A stretch of 64,000 nt of DNA from Zoogloeaceae bacterium G21618-S1 (GCA_027214125.1 JAPWHF010000007.1:1-64000); one strand, 5' to 3'. Positions 39,311-50,217 are shown, counted from the stretch's first letter. The notes: a model not told the origin generated them from the sequence alone. Translations and numbers: made by a program.

Positions 39311-40513
39311 ATGTACGCAGAGCGCGTTCTTTCAGGTATGCGGCCCACCGGCCGGCTTCATCTTGGTCACTACCATGGTGTGCTCAAAAACTGGGTCAAA
39401 CTGCAGGCGGAATACCCCTGCCTGTTTTTCGTGGCCGACTGGCACGCCCTGACCACCAACTACGACAGCCCCCTGATCATCGAAGAGAGCGTGTGGGACA
39501 TGGTGATCGACTGGCTGGCCGCCGGTGTTGATCCGACCCAGGCCACCATCTTCATCCAGTCGCGCGTGCCTGAGCATGCCGAGCTGCACTTGCTGTTGTC
39601 GATGATGTGCCCGCTGGGCTGGCTCGAGCGTGTGCCGACCTATAAAGACCAGCAGGAAAAGCTGTCTGACAAGGACTTGTCTACCTACGGTTTCCTCGGT
39701 TACCCCTTGCTGCAGTCGGCCGACATCCTGATCTACCGTGCCGACAAGGTGCCGGTGGGCGAGGATCAAGTGCCTCACGTTGAGCTGACTCGCGAGATCG
39801 CCCGACGCTTCAACCACCTGTATGGCCGAGAGCCGGGTTTTGAAGACAAGGCCCGCGAAGCCATCAAGAAGCTCGGCCGCAAGCGTGCCAAGCTCTACGA
39901 AGACCTGCGTACCCGCTTCTTGCAAGAAGGCGATGGCGCAGCCCAGGAGCAGGCCGAGGCCTTGATTGATGACGCGCAAAGCCTGAGCCACGGTGACCGC
40001 GAACGCCTGTACGGCTTTCTCGATGGCGGTGGCAAGATGATTCTCGCCGAGCCGGATGCCATGCTCACTGAGGCGGCGCGCATGCCGGGGATGGACGGGC
40101 AGAAAATGTCCAAGTCCTACGGAAACACCATCTTCCTGCGTGAGGATTCGGAGTCGGTGGCAAAGAAAGTCCGCACCATGCAGACCGACCCGGCACGGGC
40201 ACGGCGCAATGATCCGGGCAATCCGGACAAATGCCCGGTGTGGCAGTTCCACAAGATCTATACCGACAAGAGCACCCATGATTGGGTGTGGCAGGGCTGT
40301 ACGAGTGCGGGTATTGGTTGTCTTGAGTGCAAGCAGCCGTTGCTCGAAGCGATCCAGAAAGAGCAGGACGTAATGCGCGAACGTGCCCAGCCCTACCTCG
40401 ACGACCCGTCGCTGGTGCGCAATATTGTCGCCGACGGCAATGAGCGTGCGCGCAAACTGGCGCAGGAAACCATGCGCGATGTTCGTGACGCGATGGGCCT
40501 GGGCTATAGCTAA
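39311..40513 (+). CDS. trpS: Tryptophanyl-tRNA synthetase
   Basis: 400 residues. HIGH-type motif HLGHY near residue 17-21 and KMSKS in GQKMSKSYGN near 260. Longer than the E. coli enzyme (334): an inserted helical block around KLYEDLRTRFLQEGDGAAQE to LYGFLDGGGK sits before KMSKS, and a cluster GCTSAGIGCLECK lies near the C-terminus. This longer form is common in betaproteobacteria. Adjacent to scpA-scpB, as in related genomes. Confidence 0.95.
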   Translation: MYAERVLSGMRPTGRLHLGHYHGVLKNWVKLQAEYPCLFFVADWHALTTNYDSPLIIEESVWDMVIDWLAAGVDPTQATIFIQSRVPEHAELHLLLSMMCPLGWLERVPTYKDQQEKLSDKDLSTYGFLGYPLLQSADILIYRADKVPVGEDQVPHVELTREIARRFNHLYGREPGFEDKAREAIKKLGRKRAKLYEDLRTRFLQEGDGAAQEQAEALIDDAQSLSHGDRERLYGFLDGGGKMILAEPDAMLTEAARMPGMDGQKMSKSYGNTIFLREDSESVAKKVRTMQTDPARARRNDPGNPDKCPVWQFHKIYTDKSTHDWVWQGCTSAGIGCLECKQPLLEAIQKEQDVMRERAQPYLDDPSLVRNIVADGNERARKLAQETMRDVRDAMGLGYS

Positions 40514-40530
40514 GGTGGTGGGTTGGCCCG

Positions 40531-41385
40531 ATGATTGATTCGGCGTCCCCCGCAGAAACGGCTGAACTCCCGCTGTCGCCGTCTGATACCCCGGCGCAGC
40601 AAGCCGCCGTTGCTCGTCTGTATGGCGAGCCGATGCTTAAAATGCCGACCGATCTGTATATTCCGCCGGAGGCGCTCGAGGTGTTTCTCGACGCCTTCGA
40701 GGGCCCGCTAGATCTGCTGCTGTATCTGATCCGCAAGGCAAACATCGATGTCCTCGATATTCCGATGGCGCCGCTCACCGCTCAGTATCTGACCTACGTA
40801 GAGGCGATGCGTCGGCATAATCTGGAGCTGGCCGCGGATTATTTACTGATTGCCGCGATGTTGCTGGAAATCAAATCGCGGATGTTGTTGCCAAAATCAC
40901 CACGCGTGGTCGAAGAAGAAGACGATCCGCGTGCAGAATTGGTGCGGCGACTGCTAGACTACGAACAAATGAAGCTGGCGGCCTTGAAATTGGACGCCAC
41001 GCCGCGGGTCGGCCGGGATATTGAATGGGTCGGCATTTTTGTCGCGGAGAAAGTCGTCGAACGCTTGCCGGACGTTGGCTTGCACGACTTGCAACTGGCT
41101 TGGCTGCGGATCGCGCGCCAAGCGAAACTGACCCAGCATCACCACATTCGCAAGGAAAGCCTGTCGGTGCGAGAGCACATGAGTCGCATCCTGCGTTGCC
41201 TGCACGGTGGTGAGTTTGTGGTGTTCGACACCTTGTTCGACCCGGCCAAAGGCGCCGCGCATCTGGTGGTGAGTTTTCTCGCGATGCTCGAACTGGTCAA
41301 GGAAAGGTTGGTGCAGATCACGCAAACTGCCGGATTTTCGCCGATATACGTAAAGCTGAACGATGCAGGAACCGAGCACGCCTGA
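40531..41385 (+). CDS. scpA: Segregation and condensation protein A
   Basis: 284 residues. Kleisin family: [38 protein letters not shown], and C-terminal [17 protein letters not shown]. ScpA links the SMC heads and binds ScpB. Overlaps scpB by 23 bases. A variable N-terminal stretch of about 45 residues precedes the conserved part. Confidence 0.94.
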   Translation: MIDSASPAETAELPLSPSDTPAQQAAVARLYGEPMLKMPTDLYIPPEALEVFLDAFEGPLDLLLYLIRKANIDVLDIPMAPLTAQYLTYVEAMRRHNLELAADYLLIAAMLLEIKSRMLLPKSPRVVEEEDDPRAELVRRLLDYEQMKLAALKLDATPRVGRDIEWVGIFVAEKVVERLPDVGLHDLQLAWLRIARQAKLTQHHHIRKESLSVREHMSRILRCLHGGEFVVFDTLFDPAKGAAHLVVSFLAMLELVKERLVQITQTAGFSPIYVKLNDAGTEHA

Positions 41386-41944
41386 GGAGTATACCCGGAT
41401 TCTCGAAGCGGCTTTGTTGTCGGCGAGCGAACCGAGATCAGTCTCGGCCTTGCGACAGTTGTTTGCGGAGGATCCGGGTGGTGACATGGTGCGTCGTTTG
41501 CTCGAAGCCTTGCGCGAGCAGTGGCAGGGGCGCGGTGTTGAACTGGTGCAGGTCGCCTCCGGATGGCGGTTCCAGACCCGACCGGAAGTCCAGGTGTTCC
41601 TGGACCGGCTCAAAGATGAAAAGCCGCCGAAGTATTCGCGTGCGGTGCTCGAGACGTTGGCGATCATTGCCTATCGTCAGCCAGTGACGCGTGGTGACAT
41701 CGAAGATATTCGCGGCGTTGCAGTATCAACCAATGTGATCAAAACGCTTGAATCGCGTGGCTGGATTGATGCAGTGGGCTATCGGGATACCCCCGGTCGT
41801 CCCGCGCTTCTGGCGACGACCCGTCGATTTCTCGACGAGCTTGGGCTGCGAAGCCTGACGGAGTTGCCTCCGTTGACTGAAATTGAAAGGATGATGGATC
41901 TTGTCGAACTCCCAGAAACCCAACTCGCACCCGACGCAGGCTAA
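41363..41944 (+). CDS. scpB: Segregation and condensation protein B
   Basis: 193 residues. Two winged-helix domains: [20 protein letters not shown] and [24 protein letters not shown] with [20 protein letters not shown]. ScpB dimers bind ScpA in the SMC condensin. It overlaps scpA at the 5' end and rluB by 44 bases at the 3' end. Confidence 0.94.
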   Translation: MQEPSTPEEYTRILEAALLSASEPRSVSALRQLFAEDPGGDMVRRLLEALREQWQGRGVELVQVASGWRFQTRPEVQVFLDRLKDEKPPKYSRAVLETLAIIAYRQPVTRGDIEDIRGVAVSTNVIKTLESRGWIDAVGYRDTPGRPALLATTRRFLDELGLRSLTELPPLTEIERMMDLVELPETQLAPDAG

Positions 41945-43538
41945 CGACTCGAACAGCGCCGGCGACGCGCCAAAAGAAGGGCGCCGTCGGCGGCCTCGTG
42001 GTGAATCGCGTGCGGCGGGAGATGGTCAGCAAGCGCCGCAGCCGCAAGGTGGTGGTGATCGGCCCGAAGCCGATGGCAACCGGCCGCCGCGCGGCAAATC
42101 GCGCAATCGCTCTGGCGGTGGTCGTGGCCCGCGTGGCGACAAGAGCGCAGGCAATTCCGGCGAAGCTCAACAAGCCCCGCAAGGCGGTGGCGAGCGGTCT
42201 GAAGCCGACGGCAACCGGCCGCCGCGCGGCAAGTCGCGCAACCGCTCTGGCGGTGGTCGTGGCCCGCGTGGCGACAAGAGTGCAGGAAATTCGGGTGACG
42301 GTCAGCAAGCCCCGCGCGGCAGTGGTGATCGGCCCGAAGTCGACGGTAACCGGCCGCCGCGAGGCAACTCACGCAACCGTTCTGGCGGTGGTCGTGGCCC
42401 GCGCGGTGAGAAGGGTCAGGGCAATGCTGGTGAAGGCCGGGAGGTTGACGGCAATCGCGAGCAGCGTGGCAATCAACGCCAGAGTGCGGGCGGCGGTCGG
42501 GGTCGCCAGCGCTCCGGTGGTGCGTCGGCGGGCGGTGATGGCGCCGAGGTGAACGGCAATGTCGCGCCGCGCGGCGGTCCGCGTCAGCGGCCATCCGGCG
42601 CCGGTGGTGGCCGCGGTGGCAGCGGTGGTCAGCACCGCTCAGGCCCGCAGGGTGAAGCTAACGGGAACGTTGTCGGAGCAAGCCATCAAGGCAAGCCGCG
42701 CGCAGCGGCGGGTCGGGGCGGGCAGAGCGCGAAAGGTCAGGGCGGGCGTCGTGTGCCAGAGCAGTTTGCCGTGCCTGAGCGACTGAACAAGGCGCTGGCC
42801 TCGATTGGCGTCGCTTCTCGTCGCGAGATTGAAGAAATGATCATCGCGGGACGGATCTCGGTCAACGAGGAACCTGCTGCGATTGGTCAGAAAGTGACGC
42901 CGGCGGATCGTATTCGGGTGAATGGCAAGCTGGTGCAGTTGCGCTTCGAGTCCAAGGTGCCTCGCGTGCTGATGTATCACAAACCCGAGGGCGAGATCGT
43001 CTCGCGGGACGACCCAGAAGGGCGGACGACAGTCTTCGAACAACTGCCCAAGCTGCGCCACGGGCGTTGGGTGGCGGTGGGGCGCCTGGATTTCAATACC
43101 TCGGGTTTGTTGTTGTTTACCGACGACGGCGCCTTGGCCAATCGCCTGATGCACCCGCGCTACGAGATGGAGCGTGAGTACGCTGTGCGGCTTCTCGGCT
43201 CGCTGACCGATGAGCAGATTGCACTGCTCAAGGAAGGCATCGAACTGGGCGACGGCACTGCGCGCTTTACCAGTGTGGTCGATCGCGGTGGCGAAGGCTC
43301 AAACCACTGGTATCACGTGGTCTTGTCCGAAGGGCGGAACCGCGAAGTGCGCCGTATGTTCGAAGCACTGCATTTGACCGTGAGTCGTCTGATGCGCGTG
43401 CGATATGGTCCGGTGCTGATGCCCTCGCGGTTGAAGCGAGGTCAGGTCGAAAACCTGGAAGAGGCGCTGGTGTGCCAGTTGGCCGGGATCGAGGCGCCCA
43501 AGGCGGTGCCGAGCAAAGGGCGCCGTTCGCGACGCTGA
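41901..43538 (+). CDS. rluB: 23S rRNA pseudouridine2605 synthase RluB with a long Gly/Arg-rich N-terminal tail
   Basis: 545 residues. The first 280 or so are low-complexity Gly/Arg/Asn/Pro-rich sequence with three 45-residue repeats. An S4 RNA-binding domain follows ([20 protein letters not shown]), then the RsuA/RluB catalytic domain with nucleophile D397 in [17 protein letters not shown] and [12 protein letters not shown]. The catalytic part matches RluB, which modifies helix 89-90 region uridine in 23S rRNA. The tail is a likely RNA-binding, disordered region. The start is a TTG at 41901 inside scpB with AAGG about 11 bases upstream; no ATG lies in frame before the repeats. Confidence 0.9.
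   Translation: MSNSQKPNSHPTQANDSNSAGDAPKEGRRRRPRGESRAAGDGQQAPQPQGGGDRPEADGNRPPRGKSRNRSGGGRGPRGDKSAGNSGEAQQAPQGGGERSEADGNRPPRGKSRNRSGGGRGPRGDKSAGNSGDGQQAPRGSGDRPEVDGNRPPRGNSRNRSGGGRGPRGEKGQGNAGEGREVDGNREQRGNQRQSAGGGRGRQRSGGASAGGDGAEVNGNVAPRGGPRQRPSGAGGGRGGSGGQHRSGPQGEANGNVVGASHQGKPRAAAGRGGQSAKGQGGRRVPEQFAVPERLNKALASIGVASRREIEEMIIAGRISVNEEPAAIGQKVTPADRIRVNGKLVQLRFESKVPRVLMYHKPEGEIVSRDDPEGRTTVFEQLPKLRHGRWVAVGRLDFNTSGLLLFTDDGALANRLMHPRYEMEREYAVRLLGSLTDEQIALLKEGIELGDGTARFTSVVDRGGEGSNHWYHVVLSEGRNREVRRMFEALHLTVSRLMRVRYGPVLMPSRLKRGQVENLEEALVCQLAGIEAPKAVPSKGRRSRR
42027..42431 (+). repeat. Three tandem 135-bp repeats within rluB
   Basis: Matching points GATGGCAACCGGCCGCC (42072), GACGGCAACCGGCCGCC (42207) and GACGGTAACCGGCCGCC (42342) are exactly 135 bases apart. 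Each unit codes for 45 residues of the form [20 protein letters not shown] plus a linker. A fourth, much diverged unit may follow to about 42560. Confidence 0.92.
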
Positions 43539-43540
43539 AA

Positions 43541-43569
43541 TTGCTTGAGGTCCTGTAAGTGGTTATAAT
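43541..43569 (+). promoter_or_regulatory. Sigma-70 promoter of the rimP-nusA-infB operon
   Basis: TTGCTT (43541-43546) and a perfect TATAAT (43564-43569) are 17 bases apart, just after the rluB stop and about 98 bases before rimP. Confidence 0.85.
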
Positions 43570-43576
43570 CGGAGAG

Positions 43577-43656
43577 TTTTGGTGGCTCCATGTCACCAAA
43601 ACACCGATTTCCAGTTGAAACGATGGGGATGGGCGTAAGCCCATTTTTTTATTTTT
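43577..43656 (+). promoter_or_regulatory. rimP leader with two hairpins, the second terminator-like
   Basis: Hairpin 1: TTTTGGTG (43577-43584) pairs perfectly with CACCAAAA (43594-43601). Hairpin 2: ATGGGC-GTAA-GCCCAT (43629-43644) is followed by TTTTTTT-A-TTTTT, the look of an intrinsic terminator, 11 bases before the rimP ATG. Transcription attenuation of the operon is inferred; NusA, encoded downstream, acts on such terminators. Confidence 0.72.
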
Positions 43657-43666
43657 GGGCGCGAAA

Positions 43667-44101
43667 ATGGATCTGGCAGGCTTTGTTGAGCAGGTGGTAA
43701 CTGGTTTGGGTTACGAATTGGTTGACGTGGAAATGTCGCCTCGTGCCCGACTGCTGCGCGTACTCATCGATGTGCCGCGAGGCATTACGGTGGACGATTG
43801 CGCCACCGTCAGCAATCAGCTTACCCGGGTCTTTGAAGTCGAGAATATTGACTACGACCGTCTGGAAGTGTCTTCGCCCGGCCTGGATCGCCCGCTCAAG
43901 AAAGCGGCCGACTTCGAGCGTTTTGCCGGCGAGACCATCCAGTTGCGCACGCATCTGCCATTGAACAACGGGAATCAACGAAATTTTTCAGGCGTGCTGA
44001 AAGGCTTTGCCGACGGGAAGGTGTTGCTGGCGCAAGACGCTGGCGTGCTGGAAATCCCGCTCGAGGAAGTCGAAAAAGCACGTCTGGTGCCCCAATTTTG
44101 A
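43667..44101 (+). CDS. rimP: Ribosome maturation factor RimP
   Basis: 144 residues. VVTGLGYELVDVEMSPRARL at the N-terminus, GITVDDCATVSNQLTRVFEV, and VSSPGLDRPLKKAADFERF in the middle, then an SH3-like C-domain. RimP helps 30S assembly. ATG 43667 is chosen for the family start; the upstream TTG at 43655 lies in the T-tract of the leader. First gene of the operon. Confidence 0.95.
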   Translation: MDLAGFVEQVVTGLGYELVDVEMSPRARLLRVLIDVPRGITVDDCATVSNQLTRVFEVENIDYDRLEVSSPGLDRPLKKAADFERFAGETIQLRTHLPLNNGNQRNFSGVLKGFADGKVLLAQDAGVLEIPLEEVEKARLVPQF

Positions 44102-44125
44102 GCTTCGGTCTGGAGGTTTGATTAC

Positions 44126-45598
44126 ATGAGCCGCGAAATTCTGCTGCTTGTCGACGCACTGGCGCGTGAAAAGAATGTTTCGAAGGACATCGTGTTCGCT
44201 GCGCTGGAGTTGGCGCTCGCCTCTGCCACCAAGAAACGCATTCACGATGATGCCGATGTGCGCGTGACGATCGACCGTGAGACGGGCGATTACGAGTCCT
44301 TCCGTCGCTGGGAGGTTCTGCCCGATGCAGAGGTAGAGAACGATGAGGCCCAGATGGGTCTGATCGATGCACGTGAAGAGGTCTCCGACATTGAAGTCGG
44401 CGAGTTCATAGAAGAGCCGCTGGAGCCGATCGACTTCGGCCGGATCGGCGCGCAGGCGGCCAAGCAGGTCATTTTGCAGAAGATCCGTGATGCCGAGCGT
44501 GAGCAAGTGCTCAACGATTTCCTTGAGCGCAAGGAATTCCTGGTCAGCGGCACGATCAAGCGCATGGAGCGCGGCAACGCGATCATCGAGGTCGGTCGTC
44601 TAGAGGCCTTGTTGCCGCGCGATCAGATGATCCAGAAGGAAAATCTGCGCATCGGCGATCGCGTCAAGGCTTACTTGCTGCGCATCGATCGCAATGCCCG
44701 CGGGCCGCAACTGATTCTGTCGCGTACGGCGCCGGAATTCCTGATGAAGCTGTTCGAACTCGAAGTGCCCGAGATCGAAGACGGTTTGCTGGAAACCAAG
44801 GCTTGCGCGCGTGACCCTGGTCTGCGCGCGAAAATTGCGGTGCAGGCTCATGATCAGCGGATCGACCCGATCGGCACCTGCGTGGGTTTGCGTGGGTCGC
44901 GTGTGACGGCTGTGCGCAACGAAATCGGCGGCGAGCAGATCGACATCATCGTCTGGTCGCCGGATCCGGCCCAGTTCGTGATCGCCGCGCTGCAACCCGC
45001 GGAGGTGAGTTCCATCGTCGTTGACGAAGAAACACACGCCATGGATGTGGTGGTTGACGAAAACAATCTGGCGATCGCCATCGGGCGCAGTGGCCAGAAC
45101 GTCAAACTGGCCTCGGAGCTGACGGGCTGGTCGATCAACCTGATGAGCGAGGAAGAATCGGCTCAGCGCGCGGATGTCGAGCGCGGTGGCCTGCGAACCT
45201 TGTTCATGGAGCGGCTCGACGTTGATGAAGAAGTGGCTGACATTCTGATTGACGAGGGCTTTACTTCCTTGGAAGAGATCGCCTACGTGCCGCTGTCCGA
45301 AATGCTCGAAATCGAAGCGTTCGACGAAGATACGGTCAACGAATTGCGCAACCGCGCACGAAACGTGCTGCTGACCGAAGCGATTGTGACCGAAGAGAAG
45401 CTGGAAACCGTTTCCGAAGACTTGATCGGCCTCGATGGCATGGACAAGGATCTGGCGGCGGCTCTGGCAAGCCATGGGGTGCGGACCCGCGATGAGCTCG
45501 CGGATCTGGCAACCGACGAACTGGTGGAGATGACCGGGATCGATGAGTCCCGTGCTGTTGCGCTGATTACCGTCGCGCGCGCGCACTGGTTCGAGTAA
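44126..45598 (+). CDS. nusA: Transcription termination/antitermination factor NusA
   Basis: 490 residues. N-terminal RNA-polymerase-binding domain, S1 domain ([20 protein letters not shown]), two KH domains ([40 protein letters not shown]) and two C-terminal acidic helix-hairpin repeats (about 365-490), the gammaproteobacterial/betaproteobacterial full-length form. Modulates pausing, termination and antitermination. GGAGG lies about 9 bases upstream of the ATG. Confidence 0.97.
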   Translation: MSREILLLVDALAREKNVSKDIVFAALELALASATKKRIHDDADVRVTIDRETGDYESFRRWEVLPDAEVENDEAQMGLIDAREEVSDIEVGEFIEEPLEPIDFGRIGAQAAKQVILQKIRDAEREQVLNDFLERKEFLVSGTIKRMERGNAIIEVGRLEALLPRDQMIQKENLRIGDRVKAYLLRIDRNARGPQLILSRTAPEFLMKLFELEVPEIEDGLLETKACARDPGLRAKIAVQAHDQRIDPIGTCVGLRGSRVTAVRNEIGGEQIDIIVWSPDPAQFVIAALQPAEVSSIVVDEETHAMDVVVDENNLAIAIGRSGQNVKLASELTGWSINLMSEEESAQRADVERGGLRTLFMERLDVDEEVADILIDEGFTSLEEIAYVPLSEMLEIEAFDEDTVNELRNRARNVLLTEAIVTEEKLETVSEDLIGLDGMDKDLAAALASHGVRTRDELADLATDELVEMTGIDESRAVALITVARAHWFE

Positions 45599-45612
45599 GG
45601 CAAGGGGGGAAG

Positions 45613-48456
45613 ATGGAACAAATTACAGTTACACAGTTTGCCGGCGAGCTGAAAATGCCGGCAGCCCTGCTGCTCGAGCAGTTGAATAAGGCCGGTGTGA
45701 GCATTGCGGATGTGAATGGTCAGCTGACCGAGCAGGACAAGAACAAGCTGCTGGACTACCTGCGACGTTCGCACGGCGAAGACAAGACCAAGTCAAAGAT
45801 TACGCTGACCCGCAAGGAGACCAGCGAAATCAAGGCGACGGATTCGACCGGCCGCGCGCGCACGGTTCAAGTGGAAGTGCGTAAAAAGCGTGTGTTCGTG
45901 AAACGCGATGAGCTCGTCGCTGAAGCCGAAGCGCGTAAGGAAAATGACGCGGATGCAGAAGGCGGAGCTGACGCCGATGTGAGTGCCGAGCCCGTCATGG
46001 TTGAGATTGAGACGCCGCAAGTCGTCGAGTCGGTCGTGGCCGAGCCTGAAGTCGAAGTCGTCGAGCCCGTGGTCGAAGCGCCCGCGCCGGTCGTTGCCGT
46101 TGAAGAAGCGCCTGCCGCCGTAGAAGCGCAGAAGGCCGCTGAGCCTGTCGACGCTGTTGCCGCTGACGCGCCGAGCGAAGCGCCTGCCGCCACCAAGAGC
46201 AAGACGAACAAAGCCGAGCCGGCTGAAGCCGCTGCCGAGGTTGCGCCCGTTACAACCACCAAGCGCCGTGTTCGTCGTGTTCAGATTTCCGAATTGCTCG
46301 ATCCCGCCGAGATTCAAGCGCGTGAAAATGAATCTCGTCGGCATTCTGATCTGCTGGCCCGCCAAGTGGCTGACCGCCAGGCGCGCGAAGAGCGTGAGGC
46401 CGCAGCGCGAGCCTCCGCCGAGCGCGCCAAGTTGGAAGCCGCCGAAGGCGCCAAGGCCAAGGCCAAGGGCGCGGAGGGGCATACGCTTCACAAGCCGCAG
46501 AAAGAGGAAGCCGGTCGCAAGGATGCAAATGCCGGGGAGGGTGCCAAGCGCCGCACGCTGAAAACGCGTGGCGCCGACGCGCCGGCAGGTACCACGAGCA
46601 ACTGGCGTGGCGGCAAGCGCGCTGGCGGCGGTCGTAATTCCCGCAATCAGCGTGACCAGCAGCAGACCAGCACCAACTTCAAGGCGCCGGTCGATCCGGT
46701 GGTCCATGACGTGCATGTCCCCGAGACAATCTCCGTCTCCGACCTCGCACACAAGATGTCGATCAAAGCGACAGAGGTCATCAAGGCGCTGATGAAGATG
46801 GGTTCGATGGTCACCATCAACCAGGTGCTCGATCAGGAAACGGCGATGATCATCGTCGAGGAAATGGGCCACAAGGCACATGCCGCGAAGCTGGATGATC
46901 CTGACGCCTTCCTGGAAGAGTCCGAAGATCACAAGGATGTTCCGCTGGAGCCGCGTGCGCCGGTCGTGACCGTCATGGGCCACGTCGACCATGGCAAGAC
47001 CTCCTTGCTCGACCGGATTCGCGTTGCCAAGGTGGCCTCCGGTGAAGCCGGCGGTATTACCCAGCACATCGGTGCGTATCACGTTGAAACCGATCGCGGC
47101 ATGATCACCTTCCTGGATACCCCGGGTCATGAGGCCTTTACGGCCATGCGTGCGCGTGGTGCCAAGGCAACCGACATCGTGGTTCTGGTGGTCGCAGCCG
47201 ATGACGGCGTGATGCCGCAAACCAAGGAAGCAATCCACCACGCGCAGGCCGCTGGCGTGCCCCTGGTGGTAGCAGTCAACAAGATCGACAAGCCTGAAGC
47301 CAACCTCGAGCGCGTCAAGCAGGAACTGGTTGCAGAAGGTGTGATGCCGGAAGAGTACGGTGGCGAGGTGATGTTTGTATCGGTGTCGGCCAAGACCGGT
47401 GTCGGTATTGATGATCTGCTCGAAGCGATTTTGCTGCAGGCCGAAGTGCTCGAATTGAATGCGCAATACGAGGCGCCCGCCAAGGGTCTGATCGTTGAAG
47501 CGCGACTGGACAAGGGCCGCGGCGCCGTGGCGTCGTTGCTTGTGCAGTCCGGCACGCTGCGCAAGGGTGACGTGATGTTGGTCGGTGCGACCTTCGGGCG
47601 TATCCGTGCGCTGCTGGATGAAAACGGTAAGCCGGTCGAATCGGCCGGCCCGTCGATTCCTGTAGAAATTCTTGGTCTGTCCGATGTTCCGGCGGCCGGC
47701 GATGAAGCCATCGTGTTGGCTGATGAGCGCAAAGCGCGCGAAATCGCCTTGTTCCGTCAGGGCAAGTTCCGTGACGTCAAGCTGGCCAAGCAGCAAGCTT
47801 CGAAGCTTGAGAACATGCTCGAGCAGATGTCCGAAGGCGAGGTCAAGACGTTGCCGCTTATCATCAAGGCCGACGTACAGGGTTCGCAAGAAGCGCTGGT
47901 GCATGCCTTGCAGAAATTGTCGACCGATGAAGTGCGCGTCAAGGTCATTCACGGCGCGGTCGGTGCGATTACCGAGTCCGATGTGAACCTGGCTCAAGCG
48001 TCCGGTGGTGTGATTATCGGCTTCAATACGCGTGCCGATGCCAATGCCCGCCGCCTGGCCGAGAACTTCGGCGTAGATATGCGTTACTACAACATCATTT
48101 ACGATGCGGTCGATGAAGTGAAGTCGGCGCTGTCGGGCATGTTGTCGCCGGAGAAGCGCGAAGAGGTCATCGGTATGGTCGAGGTGCGCCAGGTCTTCAC
48201 CGTGTCGAAGATCGGCACCATCGCCGGTTGTTATGTGCTCGAAGGCATCGTCAAGCGCGGCTCCAAAGTACGGCTTCTGCGCAACAACGTGGTCATCCAC
48301 ACTGGCGAGCTCGAATCGCTCAAGCGCTTCAAGGACGACGTGAAGGAAGTGAAATCGGCGTTTGAGTGCGGCCTGTCGCTCAAGAACTTCAACGATCTTC
48401 AGGAAGGTGACCACCTGGAAATCTTCGAAGTGCGCGAAGTCGCGCGTTCGCTGTAA
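45613..48456 (+). CDS. infB: Translation initiation factor IF-2
   Basis: 947 residues. N-terminal IF2-N domain ([20 protein letters not shown]), a long Ala/Glu/Val-rich variable linker (about 95-230), a second IF2-N-like segment, and the G domain with GHVDHGKT (456-463), DTPGHEAF and NKIDK motifs. C-terminal beta-barrel and fMet-tRNA-binding domains follow. Places initiator tRNA on the 30S subunit. AAGGGGGG precedes the ATG. Confidence 0.97.
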   Translation: MEQITVTQFAGELKMPAALLLEQLNKAGVSIADVNGQLTEQDKNKLLDYLRRSHGEDKTKSKITLTRKETSEIKATDSTGRARTVQVEVRKKRVFVKRDELVAEAEARKENDADAEGGADADVSAEPVMVEIETPQVVESVVAEPEVEVVEPVVEAPAPVVAVEEAPAAVEAQKAAEPVDAVAADAPSEAPAATKSKTNKAEPAEAAAEVAPVTTTKRRVRRVQISELLDPAEIQARENESRRHSDLLARQVADRQAREEREAAARASAERAKLEAAEGAKAKAKGAEGHTLHKPQKEEAGRKDANAGEGAKRRTLKTRGADAPAGTTSNWRGGKRAGGGRNSRNQRDQQQTSTNFKAPVDPVVHDVHVPETISVSDLAHKMSIKATEVIKALMKMGSMVTINQVLDQETAMIIVEEMGHKAHAAKLDDPDAFLEESEDHKDVPLEPRAPVVTVMGHVDHGKTSLLDRIRVAKVASGEAGGITQHIGAYHVETDRGMITFLDTPGHEAFTAMRARGAKATDIVVLVVAADDGVMPQTKEAIHHAQAAGVPLVVAVNKIDKPEANLERVKQELVAEGVMPEEYGGEVMFVSVSAKTGVGIDDLLEAILLQAEVLELNAQYEAPAKGLIVEARLDKGRGAVASLLVQSGTLRKGDVMLVGATFGRIRALLDENGKPVESAGPSIPVEILGLSDVPAAGDEAIVLADERKAREIALFRQGKFRDVKLAKQQASKLENMLEQMSEGEVKTLPLIIKADVQGSQEALVHALQKLSTDEVRVKVIHGAVGAITESDVNLAQASGGVIIGFNTRADANARRLAENFGVDMRYYNIIYDAVDEVKSALSGMLSPEKREEVIGMVEVRQVFTVSKIGTIAGCYVLEGIVKRGSKVRLLRNNVVIHTGELESLKRFKDDVKEVKSAFECGLSLKNFNDLQEGDHLEIFEVREVARSL

Positions 48457-48468
48457 TCCGGAGTTCTG

Positions 48469-48855
48469 ATGGCGAAGGATTATTCACGGGCAATGCGGGT
48501 CGGCGAGCAGATGCGTCGCGAGCTGGCCGAGTTGCTGCGCATGGAAGTGAAAGATCCGCGGATCGGTTTCATCTCCCTGACCGAGGTGCATGTGACGCCG
48601 GATTTCGCGCACGCCAAGGTCTACTTTACGTCGATGACGGGCTCCGAAGGCGTGGATGAAATCCTCGCCGGCTTGCGCCGTGCGTCGGGCTTCCTGCGTC
48701 GCGAGCTTGCGCGCCGGATCCGGATTCACTCCTCGCCCGAGTTGCATTTCATTTACGACGCTTCCGTTGAGCGTGGCGCGCAGTTGTCGGCCTTGATCGA
48801 CAAAGCGGTGCATGAAGACGAAGCCCGATCCAAGTCCTCGGATGAAGAAGACTGA
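48469..48855 (+). CDS. rbfA: Ribosome-binding factor A
   Basis: 128 residues of the KH-like RbfA fold: RVGEQMRRELAELLRMEVKD, FISLTEVHVTPDFAHAKVYF and RIHSSPELHFIYDASVERG. RbfA acts in 16S rRNA 5' end maturation and cold adaptation. It begins 12 bases after infB and its end overlaps truB. Confidence 0.96.
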   Translation: MAKDYSRAMRVGEQMRRELAELLRMEVKDPRIGFISLTEVHVTPDFAHAKVYFTSMTGSEGVDEILAGLRRASGFLRRELARRIRIHSSPELHFIYDASVERGAQLSALIDKAVHEDEARSKSSDEED

Positions 48856-49750
48856 ACGTCCACCCCGTCGGCGCGATCCGGTCGATGGGGTGTTGTTACT
48901 GGACAAGCCGCAGGGCATCAGTTCCAACGCTGCATTGCAGCGCGCCAGAAACGCCTTGGGTGCTGCAAAAGCCGGGCATACCGGCACGTTGGACCCGATG
49001 GCAACCGGCTTGTTGCCACTGGCCTTTGGCGAGTCGACAAAGTTCTCGCAAGCCTTGCTCGATGCAGACAAAGGCTACGAAGCGACCGTCAAGCTCGGCG
49101 TAACAACGACGACGGGCGATGCCGAAGGCGAGGTCCTTGAATGCAAGGATGCCGTGTTCAGTGCCGACGAGATACGTACGGCGGCGATGGCATTCATCGG
49201 CGAGATGGCGCAGTTGCCGCCGATGTTTTCGGCGCTCAAGCATGCCGGCAAGCCGTTGTATGCCTACGCTCGTGAAGGTGTCGATATCGAGCGGAAACGT
49301 CGGCTTATCGTGATTCATTCGCTCGATTGTGAGCCGCTCGCGCCAGATGCGTTTGTGATGCGTGTGCGTTGCAGCAAAGGGACTTATATCCGTACGTTGG
49401 CGGAAGATATCGGCGCCCGCCTGGGGTGTGGCGCGCATTTGACCGCCTTGCGGCGGACGTCGATCGGCGCGTTTGTCATCGAAAATGCGGTGCCACTGGC
49501 TGTCGTTGAGGGGGAAGATATTGAATCCGCCCGTGCGATGCTGAAGCCAATTGACTGCCTGATCGGTGAGCTTCCGTGTTTGCCCTTGGATGAGGCGCAG
49601 GCGAGTCAGCTTTGTCATGGGCAGACCGTCGCGCTGAAGCACTGTGCGGCGGGGGCTTATCGGGTCTACCAATCAGCACGCTTTCTGGGCCTCGGTGAGG
49701 TCGATGAAGGCGGTGTTCTATCGTCGCGACGCTTGGTCGTCACGGCGTGA
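48842..49750 (+). CDS. truB: tRNA pseudouridine55 synthase
   Basis: 302 residues. GVLLLDKPQGISSNAALQRA, catalytic Asp in GHTGTLDPMATGLLPL, and the Tyr-bearing KGYEATVKLGVTTTTGD. It makes pseudouridine 55 in the T-loop of tRNAs. The start is ATG 48842 or the in-frame ATG 48812; both overlap rbfA and neither has a strong ribosome-binding site, so coupling to rbfA is likely. Confidence 0.94.
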   Translation: MKKTERPPRRRDPVDGVLLLDKPQGISSNAALQRARNALGAAKAGHTGTLDPMATGLLPLAFGESTKFSQALLDADKGYEATVKLGVTTTTGDAEGEVLECKDAVFSADEIRTAAMAFIGEMAQLPPMFSALKHAGKPLYAYAREGVDIERKRRLIVIHSLDCEPLAPDAFVMRVRCSKGTYIRTLAEDIGARLGCGAHLTALRRTSIGAFVIENAVPLAVVEGEDIESARAMLKPIDCLIGELPCLPLDEAQASQLCHGQTVALKHCAAGAYRVYQSARFLGLGEVDEGGVLSSRRLVVTA

Positions 49751-49786
49751 TCGTGTATCTTCGACGATCAAAACCGTCGTAGAAAC

Positions 49787-49815
49787 TTGAACTTAGGGTG
49801 GGGCGTCGTTATAAT
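49787..49815 (+). promoter_or_regulatory. Sigma-70 promoter of rpsO
   Basis: TTGAAC (49787-49792) and perfect TATAAT (49810-49815), 17-base spacer, about 46 bases upstream of the rpsO ATG. It gives rpsO-pnp expression independent of the infB operon. Confidence 0.88.
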
Positions 49816-49860
49816 CCCCGCTTTTCCGAAAACCAGAATTCAACCAAAGAGTAACGTTAC

Positions 49861-50130
49861 ATGGCTCTCGATACAGCACAGACAGCGCAGATTGTTGGTG
49901 ATTTCCAGCGCGCACCGGGCGATACGGGGTCTCCTGAAGTTCAGGTGGCACTGCTGACTGCCCGCATCAATGGCCTGACCGGTCACTTCAAGGCCAACGC
50001 CAAGGATCATCACTCCCGCCGCGGTCTGCTCAAGATGGTGAGCTTGCGTCGTAAGCTGCTTGATTACCTGAAGCGCACGAATGCCGATGCATACCGTGCT
50101 CTGATTGAGCGCCTCGGTCTGCGTAAGTAA
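49861..50130 (+). CDS. rpsO: 30S ribosomal protein uS15
   Basis: 89 residues, exact family length: [40 protein letters not shown] and the C-terminal [12 protein letters not shown]. Binds the central domain of 16S rRNA. Own promoter upstream; a terminator-like hairpin lies between it and pnp. Confidence 0.98.
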   Translation: MALDTAQTAQIVGDFQRAPGDTGSPEVQVALLTARINGLTGHFKANAKDHHSRRGLLKMVSLRRKLLDYLKRTNADAYRALIERLGLRK

Positions 50131-50180
50131 GCGGATGGTGCCCATGGCGACTGCGTCAGCAGCGTCTGCCAGCCGCATTG

Positions 50181-50217
50181 AAAGCCGGTGTGAGCCTTGC
50201 GGCCGCGCCGGCTTTTG
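50181..50217 (+). terminator. Terminator-like hairpin between rpsO and pnp
   Basis: AAAGCCGG (50181-50188) pairs with CCGGCTTT (50208-50215), extended by two pairs inward; the T-tract is short (TTTTGT). It could end part of the rpsO transcripts or serve as an RNase-processing hairpin for pnp autoregulation, as in E. coli. Confidence 0.6.

Noticed and set aside
42027-42560. Regular repeats as a possible CRISPR array
   Set aside because: Period is 135 bases with no spacers, the repeats are in frame within rluB and code for Gly/Arg-rich protein. No cas genes nearby.
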